In this document: positions 34,196 through 42,660 of the stretch, piece after piece | Layout of the letters: each line of letters starts with the position of its first letter | How positions within the stretch are numbered: the stretch's first letter is position 1 | Assembly (NCBI GenBank): GCA_040768125.1 | Contig: JAXGNG010000001.1 | Coordinates: 806,001 to 870,000 of the forward strand | DNA: 64,000 nt | Direction of reading: 5' to 3' | DNA from: RBG-16-49-21 sp040768125 | Lineage (GTDB): Bacteria; Spirochaetota; UBA4802; UBA5550 | Position numbers and translations under genes: made by a program | Notes under the pieces: model-generated | The model's database searches: none | The model's input: only the letters and a program-made list of their open reading frames with translations | Told to the model about the DNA's origin: nothing

Positions 34196-34597
34196 ATGAA
34201 GATCAAAGAAGTTCCCCAGGACGGCAGGCGCCTGCTCAGGACGAGGCTGGTGCACTACGCCGTGGACGACGAGGGCGCCTTTCAAAAAGTCCCTTCCACG
34301 GGATGGGACCCCGGCTATTACGCGGGAACGAATATCCAGGATGAGTTCATCGAGCTGACGGCGCAGGCCAGGGAGCGTGTACGGAGGGGGGAGACGTCTC
34401 CCCTTGAATATTTCATGTACTCGGCGTGCCTTGATCTCGACGCGCTGGCCCAGTTCACGGGGATCCCGAAGCGAAAGGTGAGAAAGCACCTGACCCCCCG
34501 CGGCTTTGAAAAGCTGGGCGACGACATCCTGGCGCGCTACGCCCACGTGACGCACACCGACGTTGAGACCATAAGGAAATTCAAGAGCACGCTATGA
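34196..34597 (+). CDS. Cassette A small protein with HTH-like C-terminus
   Basis: A 133-residue protein. Residues about 66-128 resemble a lambda-repressor-like helical domain (SPLEYFMYSACLDLDALAQ, then FTGIPKRKVRKHL and a final DVETIRKF helix). The N-terminal half is not recognised. It overlaps the start of the BtrH-like gene by ATGA, and a paralogous gene (35728-36135) has exactly the same arrangement, so the two products probably work as a pair. It could be a regulator or an adaptor. GAGGGTG is the ribosome binding site. Confidence 0.75.
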   Translation: MKIKEVPQDGRRLLRTRLVHYAVDDEGAFQKVPSTGWDPGYYAGTNIQDEFIELTAQARERVRRGETSPLEYFMYSACLDLDALAQFTGIPKRKVRKHLTPRGFEKLGDDILARYAHVTHTDVETIRKFKSTL

Positions 34598-35613
34598 TGA
34601 AACCGGCAATTCCCCAGAAGACCTACACGCACCACCAGGGGGGGCACTGCGAATCGGGCACCGTTTCCTCCATCGTGAGAAACTACGGCTTCGATCTCTC
34701 GGAGCCCATGGCCTTCGGCATTTCGAGCAACATCGGCTTTGTCTACCTCCCCTTCATCAAGGTCTGGGGAAGGCCCCTTCTTGCCTGGCGGATGATCCCC
34801 CAGAGCATCGTCAGGGGCGTCCAGAAGCGCCTGGGGATCAGGTTCCGCATCAGGACATACGACAATGAGCGGGAGGGCATGGAGGACCTGGACCGGCTCC
34901 TGGACGAGGGCAGGCCCGTGGGACTCCAGGTGTCCATCGCGTATCTCAGCTATTTCCTCGGAAATTTCCGGCTCCCCTTCAACGGGCACATGACAATCGT
35001 CAACGGAAGGGAGGGGGACGAGTATATCGTGAGCGACCCGCTCTACGAGAACCCCGTGCGGGTGCACCGCGACGACATGCGAAATGCGCGCTTCGCCAGG
35101 GGGCCCAACGCCCCGAAGGGGTTCCTCTTCTATCCCGTGGAGATACCGGAAGCGATCGATTACAAAAAGGCGATCAGGAAAGCGGTGAAGCACGTTCCCT
35201 TCATGATGCTCCAGCCGATGTTTCCCTATTACGGCGTCCTGGGCATTAAAACCTTCGCCAGGAAATTCAGGAGGCTGAAGAAGGACCCCGACAGGAAGCG
35301 CGTGCGGGCCTTCATCAGCCACGTGGTGATATTCCAGGAGGAGCAGGGGACCGGCGGAGGGGGGTTCCGCTACATGTACGCGGCGTTTCTCCGCGAGGCC
35401 TATGACATTCTGAAGATACCCGGGCTCCTGGATGCCTCGAAGAAATTCAACGCCATCGGCGACCGGTGGCGTCAGGCCGCCGCGACGTGCGGGAAGTTCA
35501 TCCAGGGAAAAACCGACGAGGTGGACCTGGACCGGGCCGCGGACATCTACATGGAGTGCGCCAGGGAGGAGAGGGAGGCCTACCTGCTGCTGAAAAGAAT
35601 CAAGTGGAAATAG
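34594..35613 (+). CDS. BtrH-like acyltransferase A (BtrH_N + DUF4872)
   Basis: A 339-residue protein with the BtrH N-terminal domain plus DUF4872. BtrH moves an acyl group from an acyl carrier protein to ribostamycin in butirosin synthesis. Visible candidate catalytic residues are Cys19 in HCESG, His132 in FNGHM and Asp148 in VSDP, a papain/C39-like triad order. The C-terminal half is helical with QGTGGGGFRYMYAAF. The ATG overlaps the preceding stop. An acyl carrier protein and ketosynthase operon lies 2.4 kb away, so acyl-ACP as donor is reasonable; the acceptor is unknown. Confidence 0.85.
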   Translation: MMKPAIPQKTYTHHQGGHCESGTVSSIVRNYGFDLSEPMAFGISSNIGFVYLPFIKVWGRPLLAWRMIPQSIVRGVQKRLGIRFRIRTYDNEREGMEDLDRLLDEGRPVGLQVSIAYLSYFLGNFRLPFNGHMTIVNGREGDEYIVSDPLYENPVRVHRDDMRNARFARGPNAPKGFLFYPVEIPEAIDYKKAIRKAVKHVPFMMLQPMFPYYGVLGIKTFARKFRRLKKDPDRKRVRAFISHVVIFQEEQGTGGGGFRYMYAAFLREAYDILKIPGLLDASKKFNAIGDRWRQAAATCGKFIQGKTDEVDLDRAADIYMECAREEREAYLLLKRIKWK

Positions 35614-35727
35614 TTCCTCAAGATGACGGGGTGATTCAGCACCACGTCGTGAAGATGATTAGTGTCCCGCGTCGCGGGAGAGACCCGCGATACGGCGGAT
35701 CATATTTCTCACCATCAGGTACGGTCC

Positions 35728-36135
35728 ATGAGAGTGTATGACACCATGCCCGACGGCGGGCGCAGAGAGGGAAATTCGAAGCGGGTCAAGTACTCGACGG
35801 ACGCCGAGGGAAATCTCGTCGAGGTCTACGAGGAGATATCGGAATATTCAGAGATCGTCGCGGGCAACGTCGTGGACTGGTACCGTGACCTGGCGGAGAA
35901 GGCGAAGGAAAGGGTGCGCGGGGACCTGGCGTCGCCGATTGAATACTTCATGTACCGTTCCGAGATGGAGGTGGATGTCCTCGCGGCGCTGACGGGTTTC
36001 TCGCCCCGCAAGGTAAAACGGCACATGAAGCCCGGGGTCTTCCGCGCTCTCGACGAGGCGTCCCTGGAACGCTACGCCGAGGTGTTCCAGGTTCCGGTCG
36101 ACGCCATGAGAAAATTCAGGAAGGAGCTTCCATGA
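35728..36135 (+). CDS. Cassette B small protein with HTH-like C-terminus
   Basis: The product has 135 residues if ATG at 35728 is used; an upstream codon at 35662 is also in frame. It is paralogous to the 34196 gene in its C-terminal two thirds: SPIEYFMYRSEMEVDVLAA, then LTGFSPRKVKRHMKPG, and a closing DAMRKFRKEL. The N-termini differ. It overlaps the next BtrH-like gene by ATGA, exactly as in cassette A. Function unknown; candidate partner or regulator of the acyltransferase. Confidence 0.72.
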   Translation: MRVYDTMPDGGRREGNSKRVKYSTDAEGNLVEVYEEISEYSEIVAGNVVDWYRDLAEKAKERVRGDLASPIEYFMYRSEMEVDVLAALTGFSPRKVKRHMKPGVFRALDEASLERYAEVFQVPVDAMRKFRKELP

Positions 36136-37154
36136 ACAAGAGGGAAACGATTAAATTCGTCCATCATGACGCGGCGCACTGCGAATCAGGCTCGATACGC
36201 TCGCTTCTCGTCAACCAGGGGCTTGAAATATCCGAAGCAATGGTCTTCGGCGTGGCGAGCGCCATCACGTTCTTTTACTTTCCCCCGGTCAGGGTGTGGG
36301 GCCACCCGCTGATATCCTACCGCATGCCCCCGAGATCTATGCTGAAAAAGATCGAGAAACGACTCGGCATCGACTTCGTCACCAGGAACTATGACGACGA
36401 GGACGCGGGCATGGAGGACCTGGACCTCCTTCTGTCCCGGGGGCACGCCGTGGGACTCCAGGTGAGCGTGAGTTATCTTCCCTATATCATCCCGGAATTC
36501 AGGGTCTATTTCAACAGCCACATGATGGTTGTCTTCGGGAAGGAGGGGGAGGACTACCTCGTCAGCGATACCGTCGTCGACCGACCCATGAGGATAAAGG
36601 CCGACGACTTGAGGAAGGCCCGGTTCGCCAGGGGACAGAACGCGCCGAAGGGGTTCATATTCTATCCCACCCGCGTCCCCGATTCCCTTGATTACGGGAA
36701 GGCGACAGAGAAGGCCGTGAAATCCACGGTGAAGATGATGCTCCAGCCCCTTTTCCCCATCGTCGGCATAAAGGGGATACTCACCCTGGCGCGTAAAATC
36801 GAGAAGCTGAATCGCCAGAGCGACAGGAAGCACGCCCGGAGCTTCATGGGAAACATGCTCATGTTCCAGGAGGAGATGGGCACCGGGGGTGGCGGATTCC
36901 GGTATCTCTACGCTGCCTTTTTGCAGGAGGCGGCCGAACGGCTCGGGATTCCGGAGCTCGGAGAGGCGAAGAGGCGGATGGCCGCGGCGGCCGACCTGAT
37001 GCGGGAGATCGCCGCCAGGTGCGCGAAAATCCTGAAGACGAAGGAGCCGGACTTCGACCTCGACCCTGTCGCGAAACTCGTGAAGGAATGGGCCGGGGCA
37101 GAGAAGGAAGTATACCTGGTGCTGAAGAAGATCAGGTGGCGCGGGCGTCAGTAG
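36132..37154 (+). CDS. BtrH-like acyltransferase B (BtrH_N + DUF4872)
   Basis: A 340-residue paralogue of the 34594 product. The candidate triad is Cys17 (HCESG), His130 (FNSHM) and Asp146 (VSDT), with the same spacings as in copy A (113 and 16 residues). The C-terminal MGTGGGGFRYLYAAF is also kept. The two copies have diverged over most surface positions, which suggests different acceptors or acyl donors. The stop overlaps the convergent SDR stop by a few bases, so transcripts from both strands meet here. Confidence 0.85.
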   Translation: MNKRETIKFVHHDAAHCESGSIRSLLVNQGLEISEAMVFGVASAITFFYFPPVRVWGHPLISYRMPPRSMLKKIEKRLGIDFVTRNYDDEDAGMEDLDLLLSRGHAVGLQVSVSYLPYIIPEFRVYFNSHMMVVFGKEGEDYLVSDTVVDRPMRIKADDLRKARFARGQNAPKGFIFYPTRVPDSLDYGKATEKAVKSTVKMMLQPLFPIVGIKGILTLARKIEKLNRQSDRKHARSFMGNMLMFQEEMGTGGGGFRYLYAAFLQEAAERLGIPELGEAKRRMAAAADLMREIAARCAKILKTKEPDFDLDPVAKLVKEWAGAEKEVYLVLKKIRWRGRQ

Positions 37155-37960
37155 GACGCGGCGGCCAGGAATCCCATTATCCGCCGAAAGACCGGCCCCA
37201 TCAGCGGCATGTTCATGCCCCACGCCCAGATCCTGTTGGCGATGCCGGGCACCACCACGGCGCGGTTCCATTTCAGGGCCGCGAGTGACCGCCTGGTAAC
37301 GGCCCCGGGTGACATCCAGAACAGGGAAGGTATGGCGCGGTAGTTGACGTTTTTGAATTCGTCGGTGAAGAGGAACCCGGTCCGCGTGAGTCCCGGGCAG
37401 AGCGCCTGGACCCTGACTCCGGTCCCGGCGAGTTCCAGCCTGAGGCCGCGGGTGAGCACCGTGATGAAGGATTTCGTCGCCGAATACACGACATAATGCG
37501 GGGCGGTGAAATAGGCGCCGAGGGAGGATACGTTGATGATCCAGCCCCGCCTGTTGCGTATCATGGCGGGCAGCGCGGCACGGCACAGCCTGGCCGTCGC
37601 CATGGCGTGCAGCATCACCATCGATTCTATCTTCCCGGGCTCAAGTTCCGCGAACATCCCGCGCGTCCCGAAACCCGCCGCGTTGACGAGTACGTCAATC
37701 GAGGGATCCCCTTCCACGCGGCGCACCAGCGCCGCGATTCCCGCCTCCCCGGAGAGGTCGGCGGGAAGGACCTCCACCGGTATTCCGTGCGTTCTCTCCA
37801 GGCGTTCCGCCAGCTCCTCAAGCAGGTCGGCGCGGCGGGCCACCAGGACGCAACGGAACCCTTCGCCGGCCATGCGCTCGGCGAAGGACGCGCCGATTCC
37901 CTCCGATGCGCCGGTAATGACCGCGGTGCGTCCCGATGCCCCGGGAAAGTAGCCGCCCAT
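37148..37960 (-). CDS. Short-chain dehydrogenase/reductase
   Basis: A 270-residue classical SDR. The cofactor motif is TGASEGIG, then NAAGFG, catalytic Ser in NVSSLG, and YSATK holding the Tyr-Lys pair. The C-terminal 50 residues are hydrophobic and may touch membrane. It is the last gene of the minus-strand operon ABC, permease, ACP, KS, KS-like, SDR; 11 bp separate it from the KS-like gene. In that setting it is the obvious candidate beta-ketoacyl reductase, though other SDR roles are possible. Confidence 0.88.
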   Translation of the reverse strand: MGGYFPGASGRTAVITGASEGIGASFAERMAGEGFRCVLVARRADLLEELAERLERTHGIPVEVLPADLSGEAGIAALVRRVEGDPSIDVLVNAAGFGTRGMFAELEPGKIESMVMLHAMATARLCRAALPAMIRNRRGWIINVSSLGAYFTAPHYVVYSATKSFITVLTRGLRLELAGTGVRVQALCPGLTRTGFLFTDEFKNVNYRAIPSLFWMSPGAVTRRSLAALKWNRAVVVPGIANRIWAWGMNMPLMGPVFRRIMGFLAAASY

Positions 37961-37971
37961 GGCCCTGGCTC

Positions 37972-38841
37972 CTAGTATGATTCGCAGAGGATGATGACGT
38001 GGTCGCCCTGGACGTTCCTGTTGATGTGGAACAATTGTTCACCCCTGCGTGTTTCAAAAAAGGACGCCACGGCGAATGATGCGGCGGTATCGAAGAACCC
38101 GTTGTCGCGGATGTAGTCAAGTTCCTTCGCGCCGGGGATCCTTCTTCTCCACTCGTCTTTTTCCCCGGGTGGCATGAGTATGCCGAAGGCGATGACCGGG
38201 TCCGCTCCCCCCGTGTGGGCCGTCCAGTCGAGGGCGTCTTCCCCCTCCGAGAATGTCCGCACCTCCCGGATCCGGCCCAGGGCCCCCGATCGTTCGGCCG
38301 TGAGATAGAGCCAGCTGCTTCCCTCGACCAGCCTCACGTCGCGGTACACTTCATCATACTTCTTTGCGAAATACTCCCGTGAAAACACCGCCTCGTCAAC
38401 GCCCCCTACCAGGGCCTCGTCGATCGTGCCGAGCTCGAAGTCCGCCATGGCCAGCTCAAGCCCCCGTTCGAAGGAGACATTCCTGCTCGACACGGTGATG
38501 CTCCGTCCCAGGGATTTCAGGCTCTGGGCCACGTAGAAGGACGCGGTATTGCTCATGGTGTTGATGAAATTGAAGGGCTTGGGGAAGGAGTTTTCCCGGT
38601 AGATCTGGTGGAGCACGTTTTCCGTGTCGCCCAGGTTCCCGTTCTCCGTGGCAAGAAACACCGCCGTGGATGAGCCTATATCCCGGCCGTGGACGCATCG
38701 GTGCACTCCCATGAGGGAGAGGAGAATGAACTTGTTCACCCTGCGGAAGAAAAAGTCGGTGTAGTTCTTCAGGTCAGACTTCAGGCCGTCGAGGTTTTCG
38801 ACGGGATCGCAGGTGAAGGGCGAGACGGCATGGACGTACAT
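37972..38841 (-). CDS. Truncated ketosynthase-like protein (chain-length-factor type)
   Basis: A 289-residue protein from ATG at 38841, five bases after the full ketosynthase, with AAGGA upstream. It aligns with the N-terminal half of a ketosynthase: ENGNLGDT, NFINTMSNTASFYVAQSLKS and LVGGVDEAV. The position of the KS active-site Cys is Ser97 (NTMS versus TTAC in the partner), and the HATGSP and VGHT His motifs are missing. It is therefore probably a non-condensing partner, as CLF is to KS-alpha in type II polyketide synthases. Heterodimerisation is inferred from position and pairing. Confidence 0.75.
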   Translation of the reverse strand: MYVHAVSPFTCDPVENLDGLKSDLKNYTDFFFRRVNKFILLSLMGVHRCVHGRDIGSSTAVFLATENGNLGDTENVLHQIYRENSFPKPFNFINTMSNTASFYVAQSLKSLGRSITVSSRNVSFERGLELAMADFELGTIDEALVGGVDEAVFSREYFAKKYDEVYRDVRLVEGSSWLYLTAERSGALGRIREVRTFSEGEDALDWTAHTGGADPVIAFGILMPPGEKDEWRRRIPGAKELDYIRDNGFFDTAASFAVASFFETRRGEQLFHINRNVQGDHVIILCESY

Positions 38842-38846
38842 GGCGA

Positions 38847-40007
38847 TCAATCCTTGTTGGTCAGTATAAATGAAGTGCAGTTTCCCCCGAACCCGAAAAA
38901 ATTCAGGATGAAATTGCCCCTGGACATTTCGATCGGCTCCGTCAGGGGCCGGGCGTTGATCTCTTCGTCGATCTCCGTGAAGCCCGGGGTGGCGGGAAAA
39001 AAGCCGCGCGCCAGGGATTCCATGATAATGATCAGCTCGATCGCGCCGCTGGCCCCCACGGTGTGGCCCACGTAGGGCTTGATGCCGGTGAAGGGGGGCA
39101 TGGCGTCGCCGAAGGCCAGCTTCATCCCGTTGAATTCGGTCACGTCGTTTGCCGGGCTTCCCGTTGCGTGGGCCTTGATCGCGTCTATGTCCCCCGGGGC
39201 CAGGCCGCAGTTTTTCAGGGAGTCCCGTATGGTGTGGGCGATATCGTCCCCCTCGATGGTGTGGGTCGTCACGTTGAAGGTGTCGCAGGCGTTCGATCCT
39301 CCCATGATGCGGAAACCGCGACCGGCAGTCTCCCTGCCGTCGAGTACGACGGCGCCGCACCCTTCGCCCATGATGATGCCGATCCGGTTTTTGTCAAAGG
39401 GCTTGTAGGCGAAGGGCTCGATGAGCTTCATCGATTCGAAGCCGAAGAAGCCGACCTCGTTGAAGAGGTCGTAGCCGATGACAACGGCCCTCTCGATGCG
39501 TCCCGTCATGATCATGGATGCGGCGTAGAGGAGGCAGTTCGCGCTGGAGGTGCAGGCCGTGGTGAAGGTGTAGCGGGGGCCCCTGATGCCGAACCGCTCC
39601 GCCACGGTGTCGATGATCTTCCCGTAACCCGGCGATTCGTTTGAAAGGGTCTTCGGTCCGTCCTGGCTGGATTTCCGGTAGGTCTCCTCGAATACCGGGA
39701 TGTCGATGGAGGTGGAGCCGAAGAAGAGGGCGCTCGACCTGGCCTCGTCGGCGGAGAGGCCCGCGTCCTCGAGGGCGCGTCCCGTCGTTTCGAAAAGGAC
39801 ATTGTAAAAAAACCCTTCCAGGTCCGCAGCGCGCTCCTCATCGCCCCAGGGAAGCCGGTAGTAGGGGCGCGTGTAATCAAGAGAGGCGATGCGGATGGGC
39901 AGGTTCGCGGGCGACGACTCCCCGTTTTTCACGCGCGTGATGATCCCGTCGATCTCCCGCCCCAGGGAGCACGCGACGGCGCTCCCGCGGATGTATACCT
40001 TGTTCAT
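38847..40007 (-). CDS. Beta-ketoacyl-ACP synthase
   Basis: A 386-residue condensing enzyme from ATG at 40007 (GGAG upstream). The triad is complete: Cys152 in TTACTSSA, His280 in KAHATGSPAND and His315 in KPYVGHTVGASG. The closing FGFGGNCTSFIL is typical of FabF-like enzymes. It elongates acyl chains using malonyl-ACP. The ACP gene ends six bases upstream and the Cys-less partner follows, so this is the active half of a KS/CLF-like pair. It resembles secondary-metabolite more than housekeeping FabF in its shorter N-terminal region and context. Confidence 0.92.
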   Translation of the reverse strand: MNKVYIRGSAVACSLGREIDGIITRVKNGESSPANLPIRIASLDYTRPYYRLPWGDEERAADLEGFFYNVLFETTGRALEDAGLSADEARSSALFFGSTSIDIPVFEETYRKSSQDGPKTLSNESPGYGKIIDTVAERFGIRGPRYTFTTACTSSANCLLYAASMIMTGRIERAVVIGYDLFNEVGFFGFESMKLIEPFAYKPFDKNRIGIIMGEGCGAVVLDGRETAGRGFRIMGGSNACDTFNVTTHTIEGDDIAHTIRDSLKNCGLAPGDIDAIKAHATGSPANDVTEFNGMKLAFGDAMPPFTGIKPYVGHTVGASGAIELIIIMESLARGFFPATPGFTEIDEEINARPLTEPIEMSRGNFILNFFGFGGNCTSFILTNKD

Positions 40008-40012
40008 GGGCG

Positions 40013-40279
40013 TCACTCCGGCTGTATGTAGTCCGCGAAGGTATTGATCGTCTTCATTACCCGCCTCAGGACCTTGCTGTCGGTGATGACCGCGCCGTAC
40101 TTGTTCTGCACGGCGATGGAGACCTGGAGTGCGTCGACGGAATCCAGCCCGATGGGGGAATCCGATCCGAAGAGGGTGTCGTCGTCCCCTATCCCGTCGA
40201 CGGAGATGTCAAGGTCGCATTCCGTGATGATCAGTTCTTTCAGCTCGGTTTTGAGTCGTTCGTCCTGTGATCCCTTCAT
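40013..40279 (-). CDS. Acyl carrier protein
   Basis: An 88-residue acidic helical protein with the phosphopantetheine site GLDSVDAL; Ser47 is the attachment point. The Asp-Ser-Val variant of the usual DSL is common in secondary-metabolism carriers. It lies between the ABC permease (11 bp upstream) and the ketosynthase. No phosphopantetheinyl transferase or malonyl transferase is in the window, so these would come from elsewhere. Confidence 0.9.
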   Translation of the reverse strand: MKGSQDERLKTELKELIITECDLDISVDGIGDDDTLFGSDSPIGLDSVDALQVSIAVQNKYGAVITDSKVLRRVMKTINTFADYIQPE

Positions 40280-40290
40280 GGCGTGTCCTG

Positions 40291-41505
40291 TTATATGATT
40301 TTTTTCTTAATGAGAACGCCCGCCGCGGCAAGCATCGCGACGCCGGTGCCCAGGAGGAGGGCGCAAGCCGGCAAGATGTCCCGGAGCGTCCCGTTCCTGA
40401 GCATGATGTCGAGGAAACCCTCGAGACCCCATGACAGGGGGGAGAGCACCGAGAGACGCTGCAGGTGCGCCGGCATGACGAATTTTGGCACCATGATGCC
40501 GCCGATGGCGGCGAAGATAATGACGAGAATGACCCCCAGGGACCCTGCCACCTGGGTGTTCTTCGAGAGCGCCGAGATCATGAGGCCGTAGGATATCGCG
40601 TTGAGGCCCACGCAGGTCGCGATGGCGAAGAGGCCCATGGGGGAATCGCCGAACCTGATGATGTCGCCCCCCAGGAGCGGCACGAGGTAGCGCCCCACGC
40701 AGAGCATGGTGACGACCTGGACCATGCTAACGAGGTAATACGCGACGATCTTCCCGGAAACCAGGTAGGCGCCCGGGATATTGATGCTCCTCAATCGCGT
40801 GAGGGTGCCGTTGTTCTTCTCGGTGTGGAATATGAGCGATATGGGTATCACGATGAAATACATTGAGAACACCAGCCACGCCGGGACGCTCTGCTGCGCC
40901 GCGCTCGGCATTGCCGGTTCCTGCCTGTTCCGGTACACGAACAGGGTCTCGGCCATGGCATCGACGGTGGGAGTGAAGTGTTCCTTTCTGAATCCGGCGT
41001 AGCCGAGGAGGGCAGTGTGCGCATCGAAGAAATCGTTCATTCTCAGCGTGAAGAGCTGCATTACCAGCTGGTTCCGTACCCCCACCTGTACCGCAGTCTG
41101 TATCGTGGGATCCGCGTATATGGTAAGGGGCGGCGCGGCGGGCACTTTTCTGATGTCCCTGGCGAAGGCCGAAAAGCCACGGTTCACGACAAGTCCGAAA
41201 TTCGCATCCCCTTCAGTTATGAGGGCTGTAAACGCCTCCCGTGTGGCGCCGGGTTCGGTTTCCGTTACGGAAAGGTTCTTGGTCTTTCTTAAAATATCCA
41301 GGAATCGCCTTGATTCCTCGCTCCCGTCCTGGTCGAGAGCGGCGATCGTTATTCTGAAGGTCGACTCCGGCTGGAACAGGGCCTGCATCGAGAGGGACAT
41401 CACGAGGATGAAAATCGCCGGCATCACGATGAGCAGAAAGAGGGACTGGAGGTCACGGAGGATCTCCAGGATTTCCTTCCTGATGATGCCGGCGAACCGC
41501 TTCAT
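40291..41505 (-). CDS. ABC-2-type transporter permease
   Basis: A 404-residue permease. One helix near residues 20-45, then a large extracytoplasmic domain to about 195, then five helices in the C-terminal half with FHTEKNNGTLTRLRS, the conserved ABC-2 coupling region (YhhJ/YadH-like). It is the membrane half of the exporter encoded with the ATPase whose stop it overlaps by ATGA. Such exporters move drugs, lipids or polyketides outward. No membrane-fusion protein gene is seen. Confidence 0.88.
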   Translation of the reverse strand: MKRFAGIIRKEILEILRDLQSLFLLIVMPAIFILVMSLSMQALFQPESTFRITIAALDQDGSEESRRFLDILRKTKNLSVTETEPGATREAFTALITEGDANFGLVVNRGFSAFARDIRKVPAAPPLTIYADPTIQTAVQVGVRNQLVMQLFTLRMNDFFDAHTALLGYAGFRKEHFTPTVDAMAETLFVYRNRQEPAMPSAAQQSVPAWLVFSMYFIVIPISLIFHTEKNNGTLTRLRSINIPGAYLVSGKIVAYYLVSMVQVVTMLCVGRYLVPLLGGDIIRFGDSPMGLFAIATCVGLNAISYGLMISALSKNTQVAGSLGVILVIIFAAIGGIMVPKFVMPAHLQRLSVLSPLSWGLEGFLDIMLRNGTLRDILPACALLLGTGVAMLAAAGVLIKKKII

Positions 41506-42425
41506 TCCCCGTCCCTCAGGCGCGTGCTGGTCAGATGCAGGTAGAGCTCCTCGAGCCTGCTGGTCCCGTACCGCATGTCCCGTATGCCGATGTTGTGGTC
41601 CCGGAGGACCGACATCGCCCTGATCATGTTTGATGAAAACCGGTCGTCCTTCTCGATGTAGATGGAGCCCGCCTCGCAGGTGACGCCCCCGAGGCCCTTG
41701 ATGTCATCCATGAAGCCGGAGGCCGTCGAGTCCACGCGGATCGCCAGGGCGTCGCCCGATGAGAGGATGCGCTCCTTGGCGTCGTTCAGGATGATGCGCC
41801 CCCCGTCGAGTATAACGATATCGTCCGATATCTGTTCGATCTCGTTGATGTAATGGGAGGTGTAGAGGATGGTGGTCCCCCTCTCGGTATTGATCTTCCG
41901 TATCATGTCGAGCATGTACTGCCGTGACTGAGCGTCGACGCCCACGGTGGGCTCGTCGAGGTAGAGTATCTCCGGGTCGTTCAGGAGGCCGATGGCCAGG
42001 TTGAGGCGCCGCTGCATTCCCCCGGAGAATTTCCCCGCCCGCCTGTGCAGGAACGGCTCCAGGGACGCCACCATCGCGGCGAAGGAGATCCTCTCATTGA
42101 GCTTTTTCCCCGTCAACCCGTAGAGGAGGCCGAAGTATTCAAGGTTCTCCCGGGCCGTAAGGAGGGGGTAAAAGGCGAGGGACTGGGGGACGATGCCGGT
42201 GATCGACTTTATGTCGTCGGGGTTCCTGTCGAGGTCGAAGCCGCGCACGGTGACCCTGCCGCCGCTCTTTTCCAATACACACGTGAGGATCGAAACGAGG
42301 GTGGTCTTGCCCGCGCCGTTCGGGCCGAGGAGGCCGGTTATCACTCCCTCCCGGAGGTTAAGGTCGATACCATCCAGCGCGGTGACGTCATTATATCGCT
42401 TGTACAGCTTTTCTACCTGTATCAC
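41502..42425 (-). CDS. ABC transporter ATP-binding protein
   Basis: A 307-residue ATPase, first gene of the acyl-synthesis operon. Walker A is GPNGAGKTT (34-42), the signature FSGGMQRRLNLA, and Walker B ILYLDEPTVGVD. The DrrA/NatA-like C-terminal extension of about 80 residues is present. It drives the ABC-2 permease encoded next. The promoter should lie in 42426-42660, where a GC hairpin (42493-42506) and a T-tract are visible but no clear -35/-10 pair. Confidence 0.92.
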   Translation of the reverse strand: MIQVEKLYKRYNDVTALDGIDLNLREGVITGLLGPNGAGKTTLVSILTCVLEKSGGRVTVRGFDLDRNPDDIKSITGIVPQSLAFYPLLTARENLEYFGLLYGLTGKKLNERISFAAMVASLEPFLHRRAGKFSGGMQRRLNLAIGLLNDPEILYLDEPTVGVDAQSRQYMLDMIRKINTERGTTILYTSHYINEIEQISDDIVILDGGRIILNDAKERILSSGDALAIRVDSTASGFMDDIKGLGGVTCEAGSIYIEKDDRFSSNMIRAMSVLRDHNIGIRDMRYGTSRLEELYLHLTSTRLRDGE

Positions 42426-42660
42426 GAGGACAGCCCATCATAATTTCCGCGGGCGCCAGGTGCCCGCGACACGGATTCTTTTTTTTTTCGAGACCCGGCG
42501 AGCCGGGGAATCGCGGTAGTTGCATTTAAAAATGCCAACACAATTGGAATGATGTCAACCCAAATTCCTTCACGCGGCGCGTATTATCTGACCGTGCGCG
42601 GGAGGCGCCATGACGGCGGGGGAAGCGCGCGGCATGAAGGATCCGATGGCGCGCCGCGCG

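Noticed and set aside
42480..42506. Hairpin CCCGGC-GA-GCCGGG near a T-tract as terminator
   Set aside because: The T-tract precedes the stem on the plus strand and becomes an A-tract on the minus strand; it does not follow the stem as U in either direction.
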